A stretch of DNA of 64,000 nucleotides from Catenulispora sp. MAP5-51 (GCF_041261205.1 NZ_JBGCCH010000011.1:186001-250000), one strand, 5' to 3'. Counted from the first letter of the stretch, positions 1-8,490 are shown. Notes: generated by a model not told the origin, from the sequence alone. Made by a program: numbers and translations.

Positions 1-511
1 CGGCCATCGACGCCCGGATCTCCGGCGGCAGCGCCTCGATCGAACCGGCGTGTGCCAACGCCAGGCTCCACACGACTTCGGGCTCTGACACGTCCGCCAG
101 CCGCCCATAGGCCGCGCGGCGCGTCTGCGGCTGCAACCCGTCCCCCGCGAGCCGGATCAGGCTGTGCATCCAGACCGCGTCGTCGGGCGCGGCGTCCAGC
201 AGGTCCAGGAACTGTTGCTGGCCGCTCTCCAGCAGCGTGCCCGCGCGCAATCCCTGGATCGTCAACTCTCGAAGATGCGTGAGGGCGCCGACCCGATCGG
301 GGTGATCGTCGAAGTGTCGCAGAGCCCGCTGATAGTGGTCCATCGTCGGCCGGGGACCGAACGCCGTCGGCGGCGGGGGCTCCTGGATCGCCGGCAGGAC
401 CAGGCAGGGCCCGTCGAAGCGGCCGAAGCGGTCGGACTCCGAGTCGTCCTCCCACTCCCAGTCCGGGCCGCAGAGGAACCCCTCGTTGGTGCTCACTGCT
501 TTATCAGACAC
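1..511 (-). CDS. Helical-repeat-type protein, N-terminal part (runs off left edge)
   Basis: Function not recognised. About 170 residues are visible; the rest lies beyond the edge. After a short acidic, Trp-rich start (WEWEDDSESD) and a Pro-rich linker comes alpha-helical sequence. The motif EVVWSLALAHAG followed by PEIRASMA closely matches EVVWAVELTRAG and PEVRASMA in the protein at 32428-33822, and a similar motif occurs near the end of the protein at 33819-36020. The three are therefore related, probably HEAT/LRV-like solenoids. Two in-frame GTG starts exist (511 and 496). I chose 511 because an AGGGG lies about 10 bases upstream and an in-frame stop follows just beyond it. Start and function remain uncertain. 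Confidence 0.6.
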   Translation of the reverse strand, partial: MSDKAVSTNEGFLCGPDWEWEDDSESDRFGRFDGPCLVLPAIQEPPPPTAFGPRPTMDHYQRALRHFDDHPDRVGALTHLRELTIQGLRAGTLLESGQQQFLDLLDAAPDDAVWMHSLIRLAGDGLQPQTRRAAYGRLADVSEPEVVWSLALAHAGSIEALPPEIRASMA

Positions 512-536
512 CCCGAATCAGACCCCTGGTCTGTAT

Positions 537-573
537 TACTGAATCAGGCCCTGTGCTACTGAATCAGGCCCTG
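537..573. repeat. 17 bp direct repeat, 20 bp period
   Basis: TACTGAATCAGGCCCTG occurs at 537-553 and again, identical, at 557-573, overlapping the end of the next minus-strand gene. A related GAATCAGAC lies just upstream at 515. The octamer GAATCAGG recurs elsewhere in the window (see findings). Role unknown. Confidence 0.8.
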
Positions 574-1553
574 CGGAACGTCCGCCGGTAGTCGCTCGGC
601 GCGACCCCGACCACCTCGGTGAAATGGTGCCGCAGATTGGCCGCTCCGCCAAGCCCGGCCGCCGAGGCCACGCGCTCCACCGGCAGGTCGGTGGTCTCCA
701 GCAGGCGGCGCGCGTGCAGAACCCGTTGCTCCGTCAGCCATTTGCCCGGCGTGGTGCCCACGGCGGTGTGGAAGCGGCGGATCAGGGTCCGTTCGGCGAC
801 GTTCGCCTGCCGGGCCAGATCGGCGACGGACAGCGGCTCGGCCAGGTGGGTCCGCATCCAGTCCAGCAGCGGGCCCAGGCTGTCCTGCCGGTCCGGCGGC
901 GGCGCGGGCGTCTCGACGTACTGCGCCTGCCCGCCGCTGCGGTGGGTGGGCGCCACCAGCCGCCGGGCCAGCGTGTTGGCCAGGTCCGCGCCGTGGTCGG
1001 CGGCGACCATGGCCAGGCACAGGTCGATCCCGGCGGTGGTGCCCGCGCTGGTGAGCACGTCGCCGTGGTCGATGTAGAGGACTGCCGGATCGAGGTCCAC
1101 GGCCGGGAAGCGGGTCCGGAACTCCTCGGCGTACAGCCAGTGCGTGGTGGCGCGGCGGCCGTCGAGCAGCCCGGCGGCCGCCAGCACGAAGGCGCCGGAG
1201 CACAGGGACGCCACCCGGGCCCCGTTCGCGTGCGCCTCCCGGACGGCCGCCACGAGATCGGCAGGCGGTTCGGCCGCGACGTCCTGGACCGCCGGCACGA
1301 TGACGGTGTCCGCGGTGGCCAGCGTGGCGTAGGTGTCGCCGGCGAGCGCGGTGAACCCGCCGCCGGAATCAACGGGCCCTGATTCGGGGTTGCAGACGCG
1401 GACGTCGTAGCCGAGTTCCGGCATGCCCGGCCGGACCCGGCCGAAGACCTCGACCGGGATCGAGATCTCGAAGATCGGCGCGCCTTCGGTGACCGCCACC
1501 GCGACGACGTGCTTGCCCGGCTTGCCCGTGTTCCGACCGGCGCTCTTTCCCAT
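564..1553 (-). CDS. GlxA-family (DJ-1/PfpI plus AraC) transcriptional regulator
   Basis: Predicted cytoplasmic transcription factor of 329 residues. Residues about 15-190 form a DJ-1/PfpI (class I glutamine amidotransferase-like) domain with the nucleophile elbow ASLCSGAF (Cys118). Residues about 225-325 form an AraC/XylS double helix-turn-helix with the typical SVADLARQANVAERTLIRRF first helix pair and a PSDYRR end. This two-domain layout is that of GlxA/FtrA regulators, whose ligands are mostly unknown. The gene is divergent from an MFS exporter 70 bp away, and a perfect palindrome (TTAGCGCTAA) sits between the two, so it probably controls that transporter. ATG start chosen because the DJ-1 domain begins shortly after it. 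Confidence 0.9.
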   Translation of the reverse strand: MGKSAGRNTGKPGKHVVAVAVTEGAPIFEISIPVEVFGRVRPGMPELGYDVRVCNPESGPVDSGGGFTALAGDTYATLATADTVIVPAVQDVAAEPPADLVAAVREAHANGARVASLCSGAFVLAAAGLLDGRRATTHWLYAEEFRTRFPAVDLDPAVLYIDHGDVLTSAGTTAGIDLCLAMVAADHGADLANTLARRLVAPTHRSGGQAQYVETPAPPPDRQDSLGPLLDWMRTHLAEPLSVADLARQANVAERTLIRRFHTAVGTTPGKWLTEQRVLHARRLLETTDLPVERVASAAGLGGAANLRHHFTEVVGVAPSDYRRTFRRA

Positions 1554-1562
1554 GGCAATATA

Positions 1563-1572
1563 TTAGCGCTAA
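1563..1572. promoter_or_regulatory. Palindrome TTAGCGCTAA between divergent regulator and exporter
   Basis: A perfect 10 bp palindrome inside an unusually AT-rich patch (about 1555-1573) that lies 10 bp upstream of the GlxA-like regulator and about 50 bp upstream of the MFS gene. The position suits a shared operator or promoter element. The bound protein is inferred, not shown. Confidence 0.45.
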
Positions 1573-1624
1573 GTGTCATTCCTGCCACTGGGCAGCGCCT
1601 CGAAGGCAAGAGATCATCGGACAC

Positions 1625-2944
1625 GTGAGCCTTACAGACGTGGAGAAGACCACGGTCCAGAACCCGTCGCGGACGCACAAGGAGAGCAGGCAGCGCAAGG
1701 ACACCAAGGCGACCAAGGCGACCAAGGAGGCCTGGGCGCGCGCCGCGCTCGCCCTGACCGCCGTCGGCTGGAGCGCCAACCAGTTCGCGCCGATGGTCCT
1801 GCTGTACCGGGAGCGGATGGGCGTCTCGGCGTCCGCCGCCGAAGCCATCTTCGGCCTGTACGCGGCCGGCCTGGTCCCGGGTCTGCTGGTCGCCGGCCCG
1901 CTGTCGGACCGCGTGGGCCGCCGGCCGGTCGTGGCCTTCGCGGTGCTGCTGTCGATGCTCTCCGGCGTGGTGCTCATGCTCGGTTCGCACGGCCTGGCAT
2001 GGCTGTCCACCGGCCGCGTGCTGATGGGGGTGGCCAGTGGCGCGGCGTTCAGCGCCGGCAGCGCGTGGGTGAAGGAGCTGTCGGCCACGAATGCGGCAGC
2101 AGGCGCCGGGGCGCGGCGCGCCTCGATCGCGATGACCGCCGGCTTCGGCATCGGCCCGCTGGTCGCCGGGGTGCTGGTGCAGTGGGGGCCGACCGCGTAC
2201 GAGACCCCTTATATTCCGCAGCTGATACTCGCCGCGGCGGCGCTGGCCATGCTGTCCCGCACGCCGGAAACCATGCAGCGCCGACAGTCGTTCGAAGGCC
2301 GATTCGGGGTCCTGAGCGGCGGCCTGCTCCGCCTGCGCGGCTTCTCCGACCGGCGCTTCGTCGGCGTGGTGCTGCCGATGGCACCGTGGGTGTTCGGCGC
2401 GGCGACCATCGCCATGGTCTACCTCCCGGGCCTCACCGCGAGCCACGTGAAGGGCATCTCGCTGTTCTACGCCGGCGCGGCGGCGATGGTGACCGCGATG
2501 TCCGGGGTGCTGATCCAGCCGTTCGCCCGCCGGGTCGCCGCCTCCCCCGCCGGCCAGGACCGGGCCCGGCCCCGGCTGCTGACCCTCGGCGTGGCGCTGG
2601 TGACGGTCGGGACTCTGGCCGACGCCGGGGTCGCCGCGCTGAGCGGCCTCGGCGCGTGGCAGGCGGTGCTGACGCTGGTCGCGGCGGTCGTCATGGGCTT
2701 CGGGTACGGCGTGCTGCTCGTGTTCGGCCTGGCCGAGGTGCAGCGGCTGGCCCCGCCGGAGGACCTGGCGGGCATGACGGCGGTGTTCCAGGCCTTCACC
2801 TACCTCGGCTTCGCGGCTCCGTACCTGCTGTCCGCGCTGAAGAACGTCGCCGCGCCGAGCACGCTGCTGCTCGTCGTCGCCGCGCTCGGCGTGCTGACGA
2901 TGGTGGTGACGCTGCGGAACGCGCGGGCGACGGCCGGCCGGTAG
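1625..2944 (+). CDS. MFS transporter
   Basis: Integral membrane transporter of 439 residues with about 12 hydrophobic segments and the major-facilitator motif A between TM2 and TM3 (GPLSDRVGRRPVV, near residue 95). A charged, Lys-rich N-terminal tail of about 35 residues precedes TM1. Family members of this size usually export drugs or small metabolites by proton antiport; the substrate cannot be read from the sequence. It starts with GTG. It is divergent from the GlxA-like regulator, which suggests control by it. Nothing appears truncated. Confidence 0.85.
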   Translation: MSLTDVEKTTVQNPSRTHKESRQRKDTKATKATKEAWARAALALTAVGWSANQFAPMVLLYRERMGVSASAAEAIFGLYAAGLVPGLLVAGPLSDRVGRRPVVAFAVLLSMLSGVVLMLGSHGLAWLSTGRVLMGVASGAAFSAGSAWVKELSATNAAAGAGARRASIAMTAGFGIGPLVAGVLVQWGPTAYETPYIPQLILAAAALAMLSRTPETMQRRQSFEGRFGVLSGGLLRLRGFSDRRFVGVVLPMAPWVFGAATIAMVYLPGLTASHVKGISLFYAGAAAMVTAMSGVLIQPFARRVAASPAGQDRARPRLLTLGVALVTVGTLADAGVAALSGLGAWQAVLTLVAAVVMGFGYGVLLVFGLAEVQRLAPPEDLAGMTAVFQAFTYLGFAAPYLLSALKNVAAPSTLLLVVAALGVLTMVVTLRNARATAGR

Positions 2945-2962
2945 ACCCCGCCGCCCGTCTAC

Positions 2963-2998
2963 AGAGGCTCTTTGCAGAAACGTTTGCAAAGAGTCTCT
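2963..2998. promoter_or_regulatory. Two-tier inverted repeat upstream of the beta-lactamase-like gene
   Basis: Inner arms CTCTTTGCA (2968-2976) and TGCAAAGAG (2985-2993) flank an 8 bp centre, GAAACGTT. Outer arms AGAG (2963-2966) and CTCT (2995-2998) extend the symmetry after a single unpaired base on each side. It is AT-richer than its surroundings and ends 23 bp before the next ATG. The CG-centred core with TTTGCA/TGCAAA flanks resembles LacI-family operators, but this is inference. A terminator for the MFS gene is the alternative. Confidence 0.55.
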
Positions 2999-3020
2999 GC
3001 AATCATCTACCGTGCTGCGC

Positions 3021-4274
3021 ATGGCAACCACCACCAAGCGCAGGGCTGCGGCCGCCGCTTTCACCGCTTTCGCCACGGCCCTGGCGGGGGTCGCCCTCGC
3101 GACCGAGGCTTCCGCGGCCACGCCGCCTGCCACGGCCGCGGCGAGGGCCGCCTCCACTGCTGCGGCCAACACCACCGCCCCGACGCTCGACACCGCCGCG
3201 CTCCAGCAGGCGATCGCCATCCGGCCGGGAGAGGCGGCGGCCGGAGCGGTCGCGCTCGTCCGCGGCGACGGGCAGACCTGGCAGGGCTCGTCCGGCGACA
3301 CGCAAACCGGCGTGCCGGTGTCCGACGACGCGCACTTCCGCATCGGCAGCATCAGCAAGACGTTCTCGGCCGTGGTCCTGCTGCAACTGGCCGGGGAACA
3401 CCGCGTCGACCTGGACCAGAGCGTGCAGCACTACCTGCCCGGCCTGCTGCCGGACACGTTCCAGCCGATCACACTGCGCCAACTGCTGAACATGACCAGC
3501 GGCCTGCCGGACATCGGCGCCGGCGGCCCGAACCTGACCCCGGACCAGCTGATCTCCGGACGCTTCGAGTACCAGAGCTTCCGGCAGATCATCGACTCCA
3601 CGCTGCGCCCCGAAGGCCGCCCCGCACCCGGCCCGGTCTTCGCCCCCGGCACCGCGCAGTCCTACAACTCGCTGAACTTCCGCATCATCGGCCTGCTGAT
3701 CGAGCACGTCACCGGGCACTCCTTCAGCAACGAGGTGAACGCGCGCATCGTGCGCCCGCTGCACCTGACCGGAACCTCCGTCCCGCAAGGCGCCCCGCAG
3801 ATGCCGAGCCCTTACATGCACGGCTATCTGACCAGCAGTCAGGGCACTGTCGCGGACGTGAGCGAGGCCGGCGGCGACCCGTCGAGCATGATCTCCACGG
3901 CCCGCGACCTCAACCGCTTCATCACCGCGCTGTTCCAGGGCCGCCTGCTCCCCCGCGCCCAACTGGCGCAGATGTTCGCGCTCCCCCACGACGCGAACGG
4001 CGACCCGCTCCCCTACACGGGCGACTCAGGGAACTGCCAGACCGGCCCGCAGAAGGGCAAGGCCTGCTTCGGCCTCGGCATCAACAGCGACACCCTGCCC
4101 GACGGCACCGTCCTGTGGGGCAAGACCGGCGAGGACATGGGCTACTTCACCGCCATGTTCGCCACCCGCGACCTGACCCACGTCGGCATCGTCTCTACCG
4201 GCGTCACCGACCTGGGCGCCGAGGCGGGACTGGAGAACGCGAACCGGCTGGCGGGGGCGGCTTTCGGCTTGTAG
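3021..4274 (+). CDS. Secreted serine hydrolase, class C beta-lactamase / D-Ala carboxypeptidase type
   Basis: Predicted exported hydrolase of 417 residues. A signal peptide with two arginines (TTKRRAAAAAF) ends near ATEASA. The beta-lactamase/transpeptidase fold motifs are present: SxxK as S110-ISK, a Tyr motif in QSYNSLNF, and the KTG box in WGKTGEDMGY. Family members act on beta-lactams, D-amino peptides or esters; which applies here cannot be told. ATG at 3021 was preferred over the in-frame GTG at 3012 because it gives a normal signal peptide. A clear ribosome site is lacking. An inverted repeat lies immediately upstream and a strong palindromic terminator follows. Confidence 0.85.
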   Translation: MATTTKRRAAAAAFTAFATALAGVALATEASAATPPATAAARAASTAAANTTAPTLDTAALQQAIAIRPGEAAAGAVALVRGDGQTWQGSSGDTQTGVPVSDDAHFRIGSISKTFSAVVLLQLAGEHRVDLDQSVQHYLPGLLPDTFQPITLRQLLNMTSGLPDIGAGGPNLTPDQLISGRFEYQSFRQIIDSTLRPEGRPAPGPVFAPGTAQSYNSLNFRIIGLLIEHVTGHSFSNEVNARIVRPLHLTGTSVPQGAPQMPSPYMHGYLTSSQGTVADVSEAGGDPSSMISTARDLNRFITALFQGRLLPRAQLAQMFALPHDANGDPLPYTGDSGNCQTGPQKGKACFGLGINSDTLPDGTVLWGKTGEDMGYFTAMFATRDLTHVGIVSTGVTDLGAEAGLENANRLAGAAFGL

Positions 4275-4282
4275 CGAAAGGC

Positions 4283-4316
4283 TGTGGGCCCGACGGAGAT
4301 CTCCGTCGGGCCCACA
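4283..4316. terminator. 34 bp perfect palindrome, bidirectional terminator
   Basis: TGTGGGCCCGACGGAGA is followed directly by its exact reverse complement, giving 17 bp arms with no spacer. It lies between the convergent stops of the beta-lactamase-like gene (4274) and the E2 gene (4328), where a bidirectional terminator is expected. There is no U-tract, as is common in actinomycetes. Confidence 0.85.
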
Positions 4317-4327
4317 ATCCTTCGGCC

Positions 4328-5698
4328 TTACAGCCCCCGCAGCAGCCGCGCGGGCTCCTCGACCAGGTCCGCGACGTACCGCAGGAACCCGCCGGCCACG
4401 CCGCCGTCGCACACGCGGTGGTCGAAGGTGAACGACAGCTGCGTCACGTGGCGGACGGCCAGCTGGTCGTCGACCACCCAGGGCTTCTTCACGATCCGTC
4501 CCACGCCGAGCATCGCCGCCTCGGGGTGGTTCAGGATCGGGGTGGAGCCGTCGACGCCGTAGACGCCGTAGTTGTTCAGCGTGAAGGTCGAGCCGGTCAG
4601 GTCGGACACCGGCAGCGAGCCGGCGCGGGCCGCGGCGGTCAGGCGCTCGAACTCGGCCGCCAGTTCCTCGGTCGACATCCGGTGCGCGCCGTGCACGACC
4701 GGGACGACCAGGCCGCGGTCCGTCTGCGCGGCGAAGCCGAGGTTCACGTCGGAGTACCGGACGATCTCCTGGCGCTCGACGTCCACCGTCGCGTTCAGCT
4801 CCGGGTAGCGGGCCAGACCCGCGACGCAGATGCGCGCCAGGACGGCCAGCAGGCTGATCTTCCGCGCGGACGCGTCCTTGTTCAGCGCCGCCCGCAACTC
4901 CATCAGGCCGGTCGCGTCCACGTCGACCCACGTCGTCGCGTCGGGGATCTCGCGACGGGAACGGGACAGCTTGTCCGCGACGGTCTTGCGCAGGCCGCGC
5001 AAGGGGACGCGCTCGCTTTCGGCGATGCCAGAGCTCGACGGTGCGGGAGCGGCTGCCGGGGCAGCCAGAGCCGCCTCGACGTCGCGCCGCATGATCAGGC
5101 CTTCGGGCCCGCTCCCGCGCACGGAGGCCAGGTCCAGCCCGCCCTCCTTCGCGAGCCGGCGCACCAGTGGCGAGACGACAGCGATGCGCACGCCGCTCTT
5201 CAGCTCGGGAGCAACAGCAGCAGCCGGGGCCGGGGCATTGTTTGTGGGAGCCGCCACCGGCGCGACATGCACCCGCGGCGGCGCCGCACCGTGCCCGCCG
5301 AACCCGCTGACCACGCGCCGCCGCCGGACCCCGCCGGTCTCGGCGGTCCCGTATCCGACCAGCACGTTGCCAGAGCTCTGCTTGGCCTTGCCGTTCTTGG
5401 CCTCCGCGTCGAGCCGGGCGCGATCGGCCGGCTCCTCGGGCGCGGGCGCCGCGTCAACCGCCGCGGCGATGCTGATCAGCGGCTTCCCGACGTCGACCAC
5501 GTCGCCGACCGCGCCGTGCAGCTCGACGACCTCGCCCTCGTACGGGCACGGCACCTCCACCGAGGCCTTCGCCGTCTCGACCTCGCACACGACCTGGTCC
5601 ACGGCGACGTGCTCGCCGACCGCGACGTGCCAGCTGATGATCTCGGCTTCGGTCAGGCCCTCGCCGAGGTCCGGCAACAGGAACTCGCGGGCCCTCAC
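4328..5698 (-). CDS. bkdC: 2-oxoacid dehydrogenase E2 (dihydrolipoyl acyltransferase)
   Basis: Core acyltransferase of a branched-chain 2-oxoacid dehydrogenase-type complex: it carries the acyl group on lipoyl-lysine and passes it to CoA. The lipoyl domain is at the N-terminus with modified Lys44 in EVETAKAS. An Ala/Pro linker follows, then an E3-binding segment (VSPLVRRLAKEGGLDL), then the catalytic domain ending in HRVCDGG, the HxxxDG active-site motif. The start is GTG at 5698: it has GGAGG just upstream and overlaps the E1beta stop as GTGA. Starting at an upstream in-frame GTG would add four residues. Last gene of the E1alpha-E1beta-E2 operon; no E3 gene is adjacent, so E3 must come from elsewhere. 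Confidence 0.92.
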   Translation of the reverse strand: MRAREFLLPDLGEGLTEAEIISWHVAVGEHVAVDQVVCEVETAKASVEVPCPYEGEVVELHGAVGDVVDVGKPLISIAAAVDAAPAPEEPADRARLDAEAKNGKAKQSSGNVLVGYGTAETGGVRRRRVVSGFGGHGAAPPRVHVAPVAAPTNNAPAPAAAVAPELKSGVRIAVVSPLVRRLAKEGGLDLASVRGSGPEGLIMRRDVEAALAAPAAAPAPSSSGIAESERVPLRGLRKTVADKLSRSRREIPDATTWVDVDATGLMELRAALNKDASARKISLLAVLARICVAGLARYPELNATVDVERQEIVRYSDVNLGFAAQTDRGLVVPVVHGAHRMSTEELAAEFERLTAAARAGSLPVSDLTGSTFTLNNYGVYGVDGSTPILNHPEAAMLGVGRIVKKPWVVDDQLAVRHVTQLSFTFDHRVCDGGVAGGFLRYVADLVEEPARLLRGL

Positions 5699-6729
5699 CT
5701 GTCCTCCCACTGCAGCGACGCCACCGCGTCCAGGATCCGGTCCACCGAGGGCAGGTGGTGCCGCTCGAGCTTCGGCGGCGGGTAGGGGATGTCGAAGCCG
5801 GTCACGCGGCGCACCGGGGCCTCCAGCCAGTGGAAGCAGCGCTCCGAGATCCGGGCCGCGATCTCCGCGCCGGTGCCGCCGAATCCGGCGGCCTCGTGGA
5901 TCACCACGGCGCGGCCGGTCTTGCGGACCGAGGCGGTCACCGTCTCGTCGTCGAACGGGACGAGCGAGCGCAGGTCCACGACCTCCAGGTCGAAGCCCTC
6001 GGCGGCGCCGGCCTCGGCGGCCTCCAGGGCGGTCTGCACCGTCGGGCCGTAGGCGATCAGCGTCGCGTCAGTACCCTGACGCCGCACCGCCGCCTTGCCG
6101 ATCTGTGCCGACTGACGCACACCGGGACCCGTCGTCGACAGCTGATCCTTGGACCAGTACAGCCGCTTGGGCTCCATGAAGATCACCGGGTCGTCGGACT
6201 CGATGGCCGCGCGCAGCAGCGTGTACGCGTCCGACACCGTCGCCGGCGTCACCACGTGCAGGCCGGGCGTGGAGACGAAGTACCCCTCGGAGGAGTCCGA
6301 GTGGTGCTCCACGCCGCCGATGCCGCCGCCGTAGGGCACGCGCACGACCACCGGCAGCGGCAGCTTGCCGCGGGTCCGGTTGCGCATCTTGGCCAGGTGC
6401 GAGGCGATCTGCTCGAAGGCCGGGTAGGAGAACGCGTCGAACTGCATCTCCACCACCGGCCGGAAGCCATACATGGCCATGCCGATCGCGGTGCCCATGA
6501 TGCCGGCCTCGGCCAGCGGCGTGTCGAAGCAGCGGTCCTCGCCGAAGTCGCGGGTCAGGCCGTCGGTGACGCGGAAGACGCCGCCGAGCACGCCGACGTC
6601 CTCGCCGAAGACGACGACCTTCTCGTCGGCCGTCATCGCGTCGCGCAGCGCCCGGTTCACGGCCTGGGCCAAGGAGATTTCCTTGACCTCGGTGCCGGCG
6701 GCGGTGGCGCCGTCCAGAGTCGCGGTCAT
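5695..6729 (-). CDS. bkdB: 2-oxoacid dehydrogenase E1 component, beta subunit
   Basis: Beta subunit of the thiamine-diphosphate-dependent decarboxylase (E1) that feeds acyl groups to E2. 344 residues, normal length. The transketolase pyrimidine-binding half is recognisable: VVFGEDVGVLGGVFRVT, then DTPLAEAGIMGTAIGMA with the conserved Glu that activates thiamine, and PYGGGIGGVEHHSDS. The transketolase C-terminal domain follows. The ATG overlaps the E1alpha stop as ATGA, and its own stop overlaps the E2 GTG. The substrate could be branched-chain 2-oxoacids or pyruvate; the divergent Lrp-type regulator favours branched-chain acids. Confidence 0.92.
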   Translation of the reverse strand: MTATLDGATAAGTEVKEISLAQAVNRALRDAMTADEKVVVFGEDVGVLGGVFRVTDGLTRDFGEDRCFDTPLAEAGIMGTAIGMAMYGFRPVVEMQFDAFSYPAFEQIASHLAKMRNRTRGKLPLPVVVRVPYGGGIGGVEHHSDSSEGYFVSTPGLHVVTPATVSDAYTLLRAAIESDDPVIFMEPKRLYWSKDQLSTTGPGVRQSAQIGKAAVRRQGTDATLIAYGPTVQTALEAAEAGAAEGFDLEVVDLRSLVPFDDETVTASVRKTGRAVVIHEAAGFGGTGAEIAARISERCFHWLEAPVRRVTGFDIPYPPPKLERHHLPSVDRILDAVASLQWEDR

Positions 6730-7865
6730 CGTCCGGCCTCGCTCTCGGCGTCGATTTCGGCCTGAAGGGCTGCGGCCTGCTCCAGCAGCTGCGGCGTGGG
6801 CTCGGCGTAGACGTGCGCGAACATGTCGCGGTGGTCCACCTCCGGCTCCTCGCCCAGCCGGGTCCGCATGTCGTTCGCCAGCTCCTCGGCGGCCTGGTTG
6901 GCCTCGGCCACGACCTCGTCGGTCAGCAGCCCGGCGGCCTTCAGGTAGGTCTCCAGCCGCGCCAGCGGGTCGCGCGCCTTCCAGTACTCGACCTCTGATT
7001 CGTCGCGGTACCGGGTGGCGTCGTCGGCGTTGGTGTGCGCCTGCATCCGGTAGGTGACGGCCTCGATCAGCGTCGGGCCCTGGCCGGCCCGGGCGCGCTC
7101 GGCGGCCTCGGCGACCACACGGCGCACGGCGATCACGTCGTTGCCGTCGACCCGCACGCCGGCCATGCCGTACCCGACGGCCTTGTGCGCCAGCGCCGCG
7201 GCGTGGGTCTGCTTGGCCAGCGGCACCGAGATGGCGTACTGGTTGTTCTGCACGAAGAAGATGGCCGGGGCCTGGTAGACCGCGGCGAAGTTCAGCGCCT
7301 CGTGGAAGTCGCCCTCGGAGGTGCCGCCGTCGCCGCAGAACGCCAGCGCGACGGTGTCGTCCCCGGCCAGCTTGGCGGCCAGGCCGACGCCGGTGGCGTG
7401 CGGGGCCTGGGTGGCCAGCGGCGTGGTCTGCGGGGCGGTGCGCCAGTGCTGCGGGTCGTAGCCGCAGTGCCAGTCGCCGCGCAGCAGCGTCAGGGTCTCC
7501 ACCGGGTCGATGCCGCGGGTCACCATGGAGACGCAGTCGCGGTAGGTCGGGAAGAACCAGTCGGTGGGGCGCAGCGCCAGGATCGCGCCGATCTCACACG
7601 CCTCCTGGCCGTACGAGGAGGGGTAGACCGCGAGCCGGCCCTGCCGGACCATCGTGGTGGCCTGGACGTCGAACCGCCGGCCGATCACCATGGCGCGCCA
7701 GGTGGCCAGCAGCTCCTTGGGGTCCAGCTCGGGGGCGTCGTCGCGCAGGGCGCCGGACAGCGCGCCGTGCTCGTCGAGGTACTGCAGGGGCGAGGGGTCC
7801 AGTATCGCGTCGAACCCCAGGGGAAAGCCCGACCCGGTCTTGTCGGGCGTGGCTAGAACGGTCAC
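6726..7865 (-). CDS. bkdA: 2-oxoacid dehydrogenase E1 component, alpha subunit
   Basis: Alpha subunit of E1, 379 residues. It binds thiamine diphosphate through the motif beginning GDGGTSEGDFHEALNF and ending VQNN. Upstream, PSSYGQEACEIGAI and FPTYRDCVSM are typical of the alpha2beta2 E1 family. The reading frame stays open far upstream across the Lrp gene, but the true start is GTG at 7865: GGAGACGAC precedes it directly and the protein then has family length. First gene of the operon, divergent from the Lrp-like regulator, with a palindrome (GACACGTGTC) in the shared promoter region. In actinomycetes this complex supplies branched starter units for fatty acids and polyketides. Confidence 0.92.
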   Translation of the reverse strand: MTVLATPDKTGSGFPLGFDAILDPSPLQYLDEHGALSGALRDDAPELDPKELLATWRAMVIGRRFDVQATTMVRQGRLAVYPSSYGQEACEIGAILALRPTDWFFPTYRDCVSMVTRGIDPVETLTLLRGDWHCGYDPQHWRTAPQTTPLATQAPHATGVGLAAKLAGDDTVALAFCGDGGTSEGDFHEALNFAAVYQAPAIFFVQNNQYAISVPLAKQTHAAALAHKAVGYGMAGVRVDGNDVIAVRRVVAEAAERARAGQGPTLIEAVTYRMQAHTNADDATRYRDESEVEYWKARDPLARLETYLKAAGLLTDEVVAEANQAAEELANDMRTRLGEEPEVDHRDMFAHVYAEPTPQLLEQAAALQAEIDAESEAGR

Positions 7866-7877
7866 GTCGTCTCCATT

Positions 7878-7887
7878 GACACGTGTC
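7878..7887. promoter_or_regulatory. Palindrome GACACGTGTC in the bkd/Lrp divergent promoter
   Basis: A perfect 10 bp palindrome 13 bp upstream of the E1alpha start, inside the 108 bp region shared with the divergent Lrp-type gene. A TTCTTTGTT stretch lies 30 bp further on. Binding by the Lrp-type regulator is inferred from position only. Confidence 0.4.
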
Positions 7888-7973
7888 GGTGGCTTTGGCT
7901 GTGTAGTGCCGATTCTTTGTTCGGCTGACACCGCCTGACCAGTACACCCGCAAGATCGGAGACAATCGGAAGC

Positions 7974-8483
7974 ATGAGTAGCGCTAACCCGGGCCAACCG
8001 TCCACGCTGGACGACACCGACCGACGAATCGTCCATCTGCTCCAGCAGGACGGCCGGATGTCCATGCGCGACCTGGCCGCCGCCGTCCACGTCTCCCGCG
8101 CGCACGTCTACACCCGGGTCAAACGCCTGCTCGACGAGGGTGTGATCCGCCGCTTCACGATCCAGGTGGACCCCGAGCGCGTCGGCTTCAGCACCTCGGC
8201 CTACCTGACCATGAAGGTCGAGCAGAACAGCTGGCGGCAGATCCGCGACAGCCTGGCCGCCCTGCCCTGGGTCGAGCACGTCGCGCTGGTCAGCGGCGAC
8301 TTCGACGTCCTGCTGCTGGTCCGCAGCGCCTCCAACAAGACGCTGCGGGACCTGGTCTTCGCTCACATCCAGAACATGCCAGGGGTGCGCTCGACCCGCA
8401 CCTTGCTGGTCTTCGACGAGACGGACCACCTGCCGGCGCTGCCAGGTGATCCGGAGCTCGTGCGGGATGACGCCGAACAGTGA
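7974..8483 (+). CDS. bkdR: Lrp/AsnC-family transcriptional regulator, probable bkd regulator
   Basis: DNA-binding regulator of 169 residues. The N-terminal winged helix-turn-helix (LDDTDRRIVHLLQQDGRMSM through SRAHVYTRVKRLLDEG) is followed by a RAM ligand-binding domain with the sequence VALVSGDFDVLLLVRS. Lrp proteins form octamers that sense amino acids. It is divergent from E1alpha-E1beta-E2; in Streptomyces an Lrp-type BkdR occupies the same position and controls the branched-chain dehydrogenase genes, so this assignment is by family plus context. ATG start with a CGGAAG upstream. The C-terminal tail is short and charged. Confidence 0.85.
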   Translation: MSSANPGQPSTLDDTDRRIVHLLQQDGRMSMRDLAAAVHVSRAHVYTRVKRLLDEGVIRRFTIQVDPERVGFSTSAYLTMKVEQNSWRQIRDSLAALPWVEHVALVSGDFDVLLLVRSASNKTLRDLVFAHIQNMPGVRSTRTLLVFDETDHLPALPGDPELVRDDAEQ

Positions 8484-8490
8484 CGCGGGT

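Noticed and set aside
1-511. Apparent frameshift near the start of the left-edge gene
   Set aside because: On rechecking the base count around 476-496 the frame runs through cleanly from a GTG start; the suspicion came from miscounting a run of C.
782-3358. A minus-strand frame of about 850 codons across the MFS and beta-lactamase-like genes
   Set aside because: Antisense to two genes with clear family motifs and out of frame with the GlxA-like gene it partly overlaps; no motif of its own.
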